From NCBI GenBank assembly GCA_001632435.1, contig KV424074.1, positions 1 to 64,000 on the forward strand: a stretch of 64,000 nucleotides of DNA. Reading direction: 5' to 3'. Source of the stretch: Calocera cornea HHB12733. Its lineage: Eukaryota > Basidiomycota > Dacrymycetes > Dacrymycetales > Dacrymycetaceae. The first letter of the stretch is position 1, and the number at the start of each line of letters is the position of its first letter. Below the pieces are notes generated by a model that ran no database searches, was not told the origin of the DNA, and saw only the letters and a program-made list of their open reading frames with translations. This document shows, in pieces, positions 39,201 to 49,055 of the stretch. The position numbers were made by a program, and so were the translations under genes.

Positions 39201-39498
39201 GGTACCGCGTTTCGCCTGCTGGGGGGAGACTGGCCGTGCTGCACCTGCGTGTTCACCGGAGGCGCTGGAGTTCGGAAGGGCTCTGAAGAACACGATGAGG
39301 GACCGATCAGGGACGCGAAGGATGCGAGGAGGATGCGACTCACCCGTATGCAACAGACAGCGGGATCGTGCTTGTACTTGCTCGCGGTCGATGCCTGCCG
39401 CCAACAGAGCCGGTCGAAGAGAAAGAGTCGTCCTGGTCGTGTATTTCGGACTCTTGGCTCTTCTGGCTGACGGTGCTGATCGGCTTCTGGGAGGACAT
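36282..39498 (-). CDS. SUN-domain inner nuclear membrane protein (Sad1/UNC-84 family)
   Basis: Inner-membrane half of the LINC bridge that couples nucleus to cytoskeleton. Three exons: 39498-39344, 39282-38469, 38420-36282; phases close to 1035 aa. Residues ~1-550 are a long, highly charged nucleoplasmic region with acidic runs (EEMEDDIVEEGE) alternating with basic clusters (KRPRSP, RRRRSK) and Pro/Ala stretches. Two hydrophobic segments follow, LVNIVYYTLIWPITLVA (~560) and FWGPAIFWGVSMLALYIAI (~600). Then comes a coiled-coil region (~640-800) and the SUN domain (~835-1030) with YGASIAP, GHCWAFKGHTGSIGI, LEIPPQA, FDVWGYVESG and YTCLYRIRVHGE. The SUN domain is C-terminal as usual. The start ATG lies after an in-frame stop, so it is secure. 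Confidence 0.93.
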
Positions 39499-40564
39499 AT
39501 GCTCGGGGAAATCGTATTCGGGTCTTCAGAAGGTGGGATCGCCTTCGGTATCTTCGTCTTCGTGGACGGATGCGCGAGTGATGGGTCGTTCTACCAAGTC
39601 TTGTTGTCAGGCACGTGTTGACCGCGTGAAAGAAGGAATGCGTACAAAGTGCTCGATATATCGGTCGGATATCTTCAAACCTGCTTATTTTCTTTACGGA
39701 TATCGTATATGCGCCTGCGGTGGGGGTCGTCGGGACTTGCTTTGCTGGACAGCACGGTGAGAGCGCGTGTACAACAGCGATGGACTGCGGTGGGAGACCT
39801 GAGCGCTGGTCACGATTGTCGCGCGTCAAATGCCTCCGCTTGAGTGTCCGGGCGAGGATGCCTCCGATTTCGGAGACCCTCCTTCTTCCTTGTTACCCCG
39901 CAAGAAGGCTGTTTAGGTTTGACGTGAGTTGAATGTGAACTGTTGGACAGCTCAACTGTGCAGATCGGTCACGACGAGTGCGAGACACCAGAGTTTCCGT
40001 GGTTTATGATATAAGTGCCATGCTCCTCCGCAGGGTCTCGATACAGCGTCTTGCGGCCGCAGTCCATTCCGGCGGTCGAAGGCCCGACGATGACGCTCCA
40101 TGGGTGCCTGAGCAGCTCCATGATATGCCGACAGCGTGCTGTCTATCGGCGCTGTCCGTCGGCAGTTCTTCTACTCGTCTACATCTTCACGAGTCAAGAA
40201 AGACAATGGGTCTCGGAACCTTTCGACGCGTCCCGACGCGTCTGAGACCCAAGCGCGCCGTCCTAACGCTCTGCTGCTTCTCGGCGCCAACCACGGCTAG
40301 TACCAAAGGGGCCCACAGCGACCCACGTTGCTTTCCGCTGCTCGTCCAACATCGGCTTTCCGCTGTACAGTGCTTGCTCAGCTCGGGCGGATCGCCGCGT
40401 CCGCTGCTGTCCTTAGACAACCCGATCTTGTCGTGGCACGCAACGGAATTATGCCGGAAGCACACTATTAGCCTGAACTCGGGTTGCAGGGAAGTGCAAC
40501 CCGCACTCCTCTGTAGCTCCAGCGGTCTCAGCTTTCTTTGCGACGTTCACCTGTGCAATCCAAG
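39499..40564. promoter_or_regulatory. Divergent promoter region, SUN gene / hydrolase 1
   Basis: 1.07 kb between divergent starts. A 206-codon open frame at 39978-40598 (plus) has no recognisable features, runs into the next gene in another frame, and I treat it as spurious. No repeats or RNA genes seen. Confidence 0.45.
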
Positions 40565-41773
40565 ATGCGCAAGTTCACGCCAGAACAGGAGGCGATGACG
40601 GTGGAGAAGTTCGAGTTGGGCGACTTCAAGCTGGAGTGTGGCGCGGAGACCAAGGACTGGTTCTTGATGTACCGGACCGTTGGTGACCCGAAGAGCCCAG
40701 CGTACGCGTCAAAACTTTCCACCATGTAATATCCAGCAGTCTGACTGCGTCTTTATAGCATCCTGAAGCCGACCTGCTTCGGCGGTACCATCCGCGGGTC
40801 TGACGTGGCCGTTGGCACGGAACACACCATCAGCCCGGAGAAGTACTTCGTGATCTTCGTGGGCATGTTCGGTGGTTCTGAGAGCTCGTCCCCGTCCAAT
40901 ACCAGCGCCCCGTTCAATGGTGGCAACTTCCCGCCCATCTCGCTTGCAGATCAGGTCAATGCGCAGAAGAAGCTTTGCGACTCCCTTGGGATCAAGAAGC
41001 TGCACACTGTTGCTGGCTTCAGCATGGGTGCTTGCCAGGCGTTCCAGTGGGGTGAGTCCCTCGTCAACTCAGCATCACACCGCCGCTGAGCAAGATCAGC
41101 GGTACAATACCCTGACTACATGGACTTTGTCATTGCAGTCTGCGGGTCCTCCCGTTGCAGCCCGCATAACTACGTCTTCCTAGAGGGTCCCAAGAACGCT
41201 CTCCTGGCGGATCAGAACTTCAAGGGCGGCCACTACACCGCCGACGCGTTACCGCTTCTCGGCACAAAGGGCTTTGCACGCGCGTACTCCGGGTGGGGCT
41301 TCAGCAGTACCTGGTACAGGGAGCAGAAGTTCTTGGGACTGGGATTCAAGGATATCGACGATTATCTCGCCCAGGTGTGGGACGGTGGCCTGGGAACGAC
41401 GTGAGGACTCTAGCGTTTCGCAGGTAGTGGTGGAGCTGATTTCAAATTCAGTGATGCAAACGATCTTCTCTGCCTCACCCGGACATGGCAGACCTCCAAT
41501 GTTTCCAACATCCCTGCTTACAATGGCGACTTCGAGGCCGCTATGAAGGGCATTAAGGCTCGTACGCTGGTCATGCCCTGCACAACAGATCAGTACTTCG
41601 AGGCTGAGGCGGGCGAGATCGAGGTCTCGCTGATGAACCCGGGGATCGGGACGTTCAAGCCAATCGTGAGCATTTGGGGTCACCAGGCTGGTGCGCAGAG
41701 CAATCCAGTGGATACCAAATTCTTCAACGAGGCCGTCGCGGAGCTGTACGCTTCAGCAGAGACGAAAGCATAA
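40565..41773 (+). CDS. Alpha/beta hydrolase, homoserine-acetyltransferase-like, tandem copy 1
   Basis: Four exons: 40565-40701, 40759-41051, 41100-41400, 41452-41773; phases close to 350 aa. The fold resembles the MetX/homoserine O-acetyltransferase-like branch common in basidiomycetes: LKPTCFGGTIRG loop, nucleophile elbow VAGFSMGACQAFQW with the Ser, acid in MPCTTDQYFE, and the His in VSIWGHQAGA. Other shared blocks are CSPHNYVFLEGPKNALLAD and YSGWGFSSTWYRE. Its real substrate cannot be read from sequence; many such genes annotated as acetyltransferases are probably general hydrolases or acyltransferases. Intron positions are identical to copy 2, and exons 2 and 3 have the same lengths (293 and 301 nt), proving tandem duplication. 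Confidence 0.82.
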
Positions 41774-42139
41774 GGGCAATGTTTACTTACGGGATCTGTA
41801 TGGGTTTACGTGATGGAATGTAACGGAATAAGTACTAGAATGCTTCCCTCGGTGCCGGCTTCTGTCAGGCACATGTGCAATGTTATCATCCCATGCTAGA
41901 CCTCCGCTTCAAAGGAGTGTTAGCTGGCACTCACAGTAACGACCAACTCCCCGTTGGCACACGTCCGGTCGAGATGTGTATGGTCTAGCAGTGCTGAATT
42001 CTCCCGCTATCGCCGTATTACGTGGACCGCGAATGCAGCGGGTGCTGCCCTCTCAGGCATAAGAAGCGTGCTCGTCTCTTGGTCTCAAGGGGATCGCAAC
42101 TGCGAACCTGCACTCCCCATCGACGGCCGCCCGAGCAAA
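41774..42139. promoter_or_regulatory. Spacer between tandem hydrolases
   Basis: 366 bp, holding the 3' UTR of copy 1 and the promoter of copy 2. It shows no obvious similarity to the copy 1 promoter region by eye. Confidence 0.4.
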
Positions 42140-43330
42140 ATGGATCTTAAAGTCGAACGCTTCCCGCTGGGAGAGTTCACGCTGCTTGGTGGGCAGAAGA
42201 CAGTCGACTGGTTCCTGGAGTACCGCGCACTGGGAGATCCCAAGAACCCTGCGTAAGTCGTTGCGATCTCTTGCTCCGACTCTCTTTACTGACTCCCTGA
42301 AGCGTCCTGAAGCCGACGTGTTTTGGAGGTAGCATCCGCTCTAACGACATTCCTGTGGGAGAGGAGCACACGCTCACCCCCGCAAAGTACTTCATCATCC
42401 TCGTCGGCATGTTGGGCGGCGGGGAAAGCTCCTCGCCCTCGAACTCCAAGGCGCCGTATGATGGGCCACGCTTCCCGCCTATCATGCTGGCGGATCAGGT
42501 GGCAGCGCAGAAGAAGCTGGTGGACAGTTTTGGCATCCAGAAGCTCTGGGCCGTCACTGGGTACAGCATGGGCGCTATGCAATCGTATCAATGGGGTCAG
42601 TGTCCGTCTTCGGCAGACGATGTGCCTTGCTAACAACTGCCGCAAAGCCGTCCAATTTCCGTCTTTCGTTCAACATATCATCCCCACATCCGGCTCCGCC
42701 CGCTGCAGTCCACACAACTATGTCTTCCTCGAGGGGCCCAAGAACGCGCTGCTCGCAGATGGCAAGTTCAAGAATGGTGAATACACGCAAGAGGACCGTC
42801 CCGTGCTCGGGGTCAAAGGCTTTGCGAGGGCGTACTCGGGATGGGGGTTCAGCAGCACTTGGTACAGGGAGCATCGGTATAAGGAGCTGGGATACAAGGA
42901 TCTGGACGAGTACTTGGTCAAGTATTGGGATGAAGGAATGGGGGGGATGTAAGTGACCTCCTTCTCGGGCATCTCCTATCATCTGAAGGCTCCATGTCGC
43001 AGGGACGCGAACGACCTTCTCTCGCTCGTCCACACCTGGCAGACCGGCAACGTCTCCAACATCCCTCCCTATTGCGGCGACTTCGAAGCGGCGCTGCAGG
43101 CGATCGAGGCGCGCGCGCTCGTCATGCCCAGCACGACGGACCAGTACTTCGAGGCCGTTGCCGGGGAGTCCGAGGTATCGCTAATGAAGCCGGGGGTGGG
43201 GACGTACAACCCGATCATCAGCATTTGGGGCCATCAGGCGGGGGCGTCGAGCAACCCGGTCGACACCAAGTTCTACAACGACTCGGTCGCGGCGCTGTTT
43301 GCGGAGACCGAGGCTAAGCTGAAGGCGTGA
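42140..43330 (+). CDS. Alpha/beta hydrolase, homoserine-acetyltransferase-like, tandem copy 2
   Basis: Four exons: 42140-42252, 42303-42595, 42648-42948, 43003-43330; phases close to 344 aa. Same family and gene structure as copy 1. Catalytic elements are kept: AVTGYSMGAMQSYQW (Ser), MPSTTDQYFE (acid) and ISIWGHQAGA (His). The main differences are the N-terminus (MDLKVERFPLGEF, shorter by 8-9 residues) and the cap after YPDYMDFV/FPSFVQHI, where the substrate pocket normally lies, so the two may have diverged in specificity (inference). Confidence 0.82.
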
Positions 43331-43552
43331 AGGTGTGATAACCTGCAACTGCAACATGAAACATCGAAATGTACATGAACATGAACAATCTGTATGTATC
43401 CGGAACAAAATCAAGTACCAAGACAAGCAAGGAAGGAAGGATGAACGATATGAGGGACACATAAGCACGCGGCACGGACGCTGTTTGCGGTCGATAGGAA
43501 CTTTCGGGCCCATGTGTAGATGCAATATCAATTGATCATTACGTGTGGATAA

Positions 43553-45492
43553 CTACTCGTCCATGGTGCCTGCTGTGATCACATCGTCTAGCCATACCCG
43601 TCAGTAAACGTTGGACGTGGTAAGCATTCGAACTCACCTATCTTGAGGATCGCCCTAACCATCTGTGTGGCGAGCAGGTACTGCTGCCGCTTGGAGATCA
43701 ACGGGTCATACACAAACTGCTTCTTCATGTCATTCTCCCCCCTGCCATTGCAGTCGATCCCGAGCTTCGAGTTGCCCTCCATGACCTGTCTGCTCTTCAC
43801 CTCGGCGAGCGTCTCGATCGGGCTCAGGCCCGAGTTCTCCGCGAGCGCGAGCGGGATCGCGTCGAGCGCAGAGGCGAAGGCGCGCATGGCGTACTGCTCG
43901 ATCGACGGGATCTCGTCCGCCGCTTTGGACACGGCGAGCGAGCACGAGATCTCGGCTGCGCCACCGCCGTACACGACGCGGTTGTTGACCACCAGGTTGC
44001 GCACCACGCAGATTGCATCGTGCAGCGCGCGTTTTGCTTCGTCCACAATCTGCACGGGGAAGGTCAGCTAGACCCCAGCATATAGCGTTCACGACCTACC
44101 ATCTTGTTGCTTCCCCGCACGAGGATCGTCACGGCCTTGCTGTTCGCGCACTCCTCGATGACGATCATCTTATCCCTTGTGGTCCCAAACGAGATCTCCC
44201 TGACGATGCCGGCCTTTCCGAGCTTCTCCGCGCTAAGGTCTTCGAACCGTGGCACGATCCTCCCCTGGGTCGCAATAGCGATAAGCTCGATCTCCGGCCC
44301 CCCGACCCACCGCACCGCCGGCAGGTCGTTCGCCATAAGCAGTGAGTTGGCCTCGTCGTCGAAACCCCACTGGCAGATGACGAGGTTGGCGCCCGCGTCC
44401 TTGACGCGCTTGATCATATCCTCGAACTTGCTGCGCTCGTACGCCTGCAGCTTCCGGTACTCCTCAACGGAGCTGATGTCGAGTTTGTGCTTCGTCTTGG
44501 GCCGCGGGGGCTCGAACGGGCACGTCAGGATCGCGATCTTGGCGTCGCGCACGGAGCGCGGCATCTGCGGGTGCGACATGTCCTTATCGATCACGACACC
44601 TTTCACGAGCGTCGTGTCCGCGAGCGAGCCACCCAATTTTCCAGTCACCTTGATCATGTCGAACGGCACGTCCTTCCGCTGCAGGTCCGCCACTGCCATG
44701 ACGGCGTCCACAGCCATCTGTGCGAAATGCCTGTGGTCCTTCGACACACTTCCCGTCACTCATCAGTACAGGGCACAGAGAGACGTTCGTAAGATGTACG
44801 CACATCTTGCTCCCCAAGCTCGTCATCGCCGTCTTAAGCAGATTCTCCGTGTTCTCGACCGAAAACTCCACCTCGTCCGCTATCCTATCCAGCTCCTGGA
44901 CGGCCACCGCACACGCGCGCTCAAACCCATCTGCAATGCGCATCGGATGGATGCCGCGGTCCAGAAGCTCCTCAGACTGCTCCAGCAGCGCACCAGCGAG
45001 GACGACGACGCCCGTCGTGCCGTCGCCGATCTCGTCGTCCTGCGATCGGGAGAGCTGGACAAGCAGCTTAGCGATCTGGTGCTCGACCTCCATCTGCCCC
45101 AGGATAGTCGCGCCGTCGTTCGTTACGGTGATCTCGCCGTCCGGGCTGATAAGGATCTTGTCGAGACCTGCAGTGCGCGTTAGGAAGAAATAGAAGCATG
45201 GGCCAAGTTCGACGGACCTCTTGGCCCGAGGGACGTCCGTACGATGTTGGAGACTGTCCGTGCGGCAAGAATGTGGGACTGCAGCACTTGTCAGTCACGT
45301 TAATGTCGATCATCCATGGGATGAGCTCACCTTGATGGCCTCCAGGCCATGTGTCCTCGTCTTGCGACCCTGTTCCCGGACGATAATGAATGGGCGCCCG
45401 TACTACATGCATACATCAGCAACTGATCTCCCTCAACACCGCTCCCGACGCACCTCATCGTAGGCCATAGCAGCCTGTGGTTGTTGAGCCAT
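43553..45492 (-). CDS. CCT5: T-complex protein 1 subunit epsilon (CCT5 chaperonin)
   Basis: One of eight subunits of the cytosolic TRiC/CCT chaperonin that folds actin and tubulin. Seven exons: 45492-45454, 45402-45331, 45278-45218, 45167-44804, 44748-44100, 44049-43638, 43587-43553; phases close to 543 aa, matching the family. Motifs: [40 protein letters not shown] with the ATPase Asp/Gly residues, and the epsilon-specific [20 protein letters not shown]. The apical and equatorial closing motifs are [38 protein letters not shown] and [15 protein letters not shown]. The start [13 protein letters not shown] is split from the rest by an early intron. Head-to-head with the Sec14-like gene. Confidence 0.96.
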
Positions 45493-45885
45493 TTTGTCGT
45501 ACTTTCACCGGAGAGTAATGAAAGAACGAAGATGCAGTCGACCGAGAGCGTTGTGAATGCTGAGCAGGCGACTGAGCCTCACGCGCAGAAAAAGGACGCG
45601 TCGTCTGGTGTGTGCTTCTGCACAGCCCCTAAGACCAGCGGTCAATGTGAAGCGGAGGCACTTCGGCCCTGGCCGAGTGAGTGAGTGGGTGGATGGGAGT
45701 GCGGCCCTGAACTCGACGTTGGGGATTTGTAGGCGCACCTCACATCATCTGTGAAGCTTCCCGGCGGGCGGTGCTCGTTTCTGCCTTGTTCGCACTCTCT
45801 CCTCCCACCTTATCTCTCTCTCTCTCTCTCTCTCTGTGCATCTTCGCTGTCTACGGCAGACAACCACCCCAACTCGCCGCGCATC
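45493..45885. promoter_or_regulatory. Bidirectional promoter, CCT5 / Sec14-like, with CT tract
   Basis: 393 bp between divergent starts. A (CT)n microsatellite of about 11-12 units lies at 45812-45836, 50 bp upstream of the Sec14-like ATG; such pyrimidine tracts are frequent in basidiomycete core promoters. Confidence 0.5.
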
Positions 45886-47214
45886 ATGTCCGCCTCAGTC
45901 TCCGTCACCCGACCCTTCCTCCCCCCGCCCCATCCCGACGCGAAGCCGATCCCCGTCCCGCCGCACGACCAGGAGAAGTACGACAAGATCCTCGCGCACT
46001 TCTCTGATCCCGAGTTCCGCCTCAAGGGCGACAAGGAGGAGGAGAAGACGGAGCTGACTGAGTATGAGAAGTACTGGCTGGTGCGCCCTCTCTCCCATTT
46101 CCCCATCAACCTGGCTCACGGCTCATGATCATCCCTGCGGCGACAGTCCCAAGAGTGCCTTCTGCGCTACCTGCGCGCAACGAAGGGCGATGTCGCGCAC
46201 GCCATCACGCGGCTCGAGTCGACGCTTGCCTGGCGGCGCTCGTACGGCTTCTACCGCCCGGACTTCCCGGAGCACGTCGAGCCCGAGGGGCTGACCGGCA
46301 AGTGCCTGCTCTTCGGCTACGACGTCGCGGGGCGGCCGGCGGTGTACCTTATTCCGAGCCGGCAGAACACGGAGAGCTCGGAGCGGCAGCTCGAGTATAC
46401 GTACTTTATCATCGAGTGCGCTATTGACTTGATGGGCCCGGGGACAGAGTACGTCTCGCTGTTCTGCCTTGCACTACGGGATTGCGAGTTGCTGACTGCA
46501 TGGTAGGAACGTGGCCCTGCTGATCAACTTCGGCGACAAGGGCAAGTCGCCGCCCATGTGGATCGCGCGCAACGTAAGTTCTTCTCCCAGTTCGTGCCTG
46601 ATCCGTTCCCTTGTTCGTGCTGACACCGGCTGCAGATGCTGCATATCCTGCAGAATCACTACCCCGAGCGGCTCGGCAAGGCGTTTGTGATCAACATCCC
46701 GTGGTACATCGACATGTTCCTCAAGATGATCTGGCCGTTCGTTGACCCGATCACCAAGACGAGTACGCCCTCCTTTCTCCCGCGTGCACAGTCGCTGACC
46801 AGGGCCACAGAGGTGCACTTCAACCCCCAGGTGCTGAAGGAAGGTCTGATGTCGCCCGACATGCTCATCAGCGAGTGGGGCGGGGACGTGCAGTTCACCT
46901 ACGACCACTCGCTCTACTGGCCCGAGCTGCTCCGCCTCATCAAGGAGCGGCGCGAGGCTAACATGCGCCGCTGGCGCTTCCTCGGCGCTAAGGTGGGTGT
47001 GAGCGAGTGGGAGTACAAGGACGGGAGCGGCGTACTGAGGATGGAGGAGCTCGAGAAGGGCGGGAGCGGGACGGGGACGCCGGCGAACGGGAGTGGGAAG
47101 GGGAAGGGGAATGGGACGGGAGAGGCGAACGAGTATGAGGATGTGGAGAGGGAGGCGAACGAGGAGCTCGAGAGGGAGATGAGCCCCCAGGGGATGGTCG
47201 CTGCGGGCGCTTGA
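45886..47214 (+). CDS. CRAL-TRIO / Sec14-like phosphatidylinositol transfer protein
   Basis: Five exons: 45886-46080, 46147-46448, 46507-46573, 46636-46762, 46811-47214; phases close to 364 aa. A CRAL-TRIO N-terminal helix bundle (CLLRYLRATKGDVAHAITRLESTLAWRR) is followed by the lipid-binding lobe. The lobe shows GYDVAGRPAVYLIPSRQNT, ALLINFGDKG, MLHILQNHYPERLGKAFVIN and FVDPITKTKVHFN, the expected gate and floor of the pocket. A C-terminal Gly/Ser/Asn-rich linker with an acidic end (about residues 320-364) is poorly conserved. The PERL and INIP words and the proline-rich start (FLPPPHPDAKP) recall the Pdr16/Sfh3 group of Sec14 homologues, which act at lipid droplets and the cell periphery; that subgroup is a guess. 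Confidence 0.9.
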
Positions 47215-47495
47215 CTCGCGTTAGACAAGGCTACTACTCACTAGATGCACTGAGCTGCAAGGGTTGTTTTCTTATATATATCCGTCCCACTCTGAGCCTC
47301 AGGCGGCAGTGCTATAATATGGGGAATGCGCATGCATTTAGGCTGATACAGTTGAGCGATACAGCTTGCTTGGACTGCTTCCGCCTTTTCGCAGTTCACC
47401 ACGGTACATTATATCCACATCCTTTAGCGTACACCTGGCTGCTTTTCACACACACACACGAGTGATTGTCCGCATCATGCTGGCGGAGGGAGCGT

Positions 47496-48045
47496 TTACT
47501 TGCTGCTCGCGCTGTCCTTGTCCTTCGCTTTGAGGAAGTCGACCGTGGACTGCTGCAGGTCCTGGGGCGTGCCGTCCGCCTTGTCGGCCTGCATCGACAG
47601 TCACTGCGGGCTCCTACGTAGGTTACAGTGCACGCACCTTGACGTTCGCCTCGGAGACAGAGGCGAGGAGCTCGTTCCATCCTTTTGCGCTGTCAGTTGC
47701 TGAGAAAGCGGGAAGACACAAAGGAGGCACCAGGTGCATGCTCATGCGGAGCAGACTCGTGCGCCTCGCCGTGCTTCGTCTTGTTCCTATGCATCTCCCT
47801 CTCGATCACCTACCCCCAACCTCTGCCGTCAGCATTTCCCCCCTAGAGAGTGCGGTGGATGGCTCACGTCGGGGTCGTTCCCGTGCATGTTGCTGCACGC
47901 CCGTGTGTGTCAGCCGGCTGAGAAGTGAGCTGTGGAGCGAGCGGGCGTACCTTCCCCCGGAGTACGTCCTGGCCTGGACGGCCGCGAGGGGTGCGAATGC
48001 GCTGCGCGCTGCGCGGGGGGCGTTGTGAATGGCGAGGCTGAACAT
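47496..48045 (-). CDS. Small conserved fungal mitochondrial protein
   Basis: Five small exons encode about 111 residues: start ATG at 48045, stop at 47498-47496. The N-terminus MFSLAIHNAPRAARSAFAPL...ARTYSGG is a classical mitochondrial presequence with an RTYS cleavage-like site. The mature part has NMHGNDPDVIEREMHRNK, then HAPGWNELLASVSEANVKAD and a Lys/Ser-rich tail. I recall the HAPGWNE...SEA..KAD pattern from widespread but unnamed fungal mitochondrial proteins. No catalytic motif is present. Exon edges were chosen from GT/AG pairs that maintain this pattern. Convergent with the Sec14-like gene. Confidence 0.7.
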
Positions 48046-48445
48046 GTTGGGTTGGATTGGGTGCGATTAGACGTGTGTACGCGGACGAGAGAGAGGATGG
48101 AGGCGCAGAACTGGGCTGGGAGGCGCATTCGCACTGGGCGGCATCCCAGTTAAGCACAGGCAGGTGACTGACGTCATGGGCCCGCCCAACCCTTTTGGGG
48201 CCCATCGCGCATCGGGTCCACAAATAAAATATTAATCCGGGCGCTCCCGTTGGCGCGGGCCCTTTCACGAGCTTGCTAAGCCCAGCCGGGCATATGCGTT
48301 CAGCCTGGTCTCCTTCTTGATCATTGGTGCTTCGCATTGCATCATTCCTGCTGGATTTACAGTTGTGATTACTGTACCGATGCTGTCGAACTATACTTGG
48401 CTGAACGTCACCTTGATCCTGGGGATGGCCGTGGATGTCTCTGCA
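48046..48445. promoter_or_regulatory. Promoter of mitochondrial gene and 3' flank of SDR pseudogene
   Basis: 400 bp, GC-rich near the start codon and AT-richer distally. No gene seen. Confidence 0.4.
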
Positions 48446-49055
48446 TCAGTCATCGTTCATCGTCCTCTGGGCCCGCAATCTCCCACCCTCGACATCGATC
48501 GTCGTACCCGTCCGGTTCTCGCACTGCATGCAGAATAGGTATGCTTTTGCGATCTCGTCGGGGCACGCGACATGCCCGACGAGCGACGTCCTCTCTACGA
48601 GCGCAAGGAAATCTTTCTCGAACGGCTTGTTCACCAGCCCGCCGGCGGTGTATACCTGGCCCCGATCAGACTGCTGCATGGAGCCCCGAGCCTGTACAAG
48701 TGACTCACGAGATGGTCGAACTGCCCGACCTTATCCCAGAACCCCTCCAGCGCCCCCTCGCTCTTGACATCGCACTCAAAGCCTGAGATCTTGCCCACCA
48801 AAGCTCTCGTGCAGCTCCTCGAGGCTCTTCCCGCACCACTGGATCTTCTCGGGGCTGCTGGAGCCGATAGTCACTTTGGCGCCGTGCTCCAGGGCGGCTT
48901 TGACTGCGCCGTGGCCGACCTGGGTGAGGTCGGTGGGTCAGGAGTCGGGTGTGGGCGCTGGAGGGACTTACTCCGGATGAGCCGCCGATGACGACTACTG
49001 TCTTGTCGACAAGGTGCGAGGCGGAGGGGAAAGTAGGAAAGGTTTGGTTGGCCAT
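48446..49055 (-). pseudogene. Short-chain dehydrogenase/reductase, internally deleted and frameshifted
   Basis: The N-terminal Rossmann part is clear: MANQTFPTFPSASHLVDKT, VVVIGGSSG|VGHGAVKAAL with the Gly motif split by an intron (48971-48920), and VTIGSSSPEKIQ. The frame then runs to a stop near 48782, while the family continuation KISGFECDVKSEGALEGFW lies in another frame, so there is a frameshift at about 48790-48860. After QFDHL and an intron, the text jumps from VYTAGG straight to KPFEKDFLALVERTSLVGHV, near the C-terminus of the family. About 115 residues, including the Ser/Tyr/Lys catalytic triad, are missing. It ends TGTTIDVEGGRLRAQ. Whatever its transcript does, it cannot be a working dehydrogenase. 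Confidence 0.75.

Noticed and set aside
38951..39829. 292-codon minus-strand frame over the start of the SUN gene
   Set aside because: Overlaps the validated SUN exons 1-2 in a different frame and has no motifs.
39978..40598. 206-codon open frame upstream of hydrolase 1
   Set aside because: No motifs, Ser/Arg/Leu composition typical of antisense GC-rich DNA, and it overlaps the real start of hydrolase 1 in another frame.
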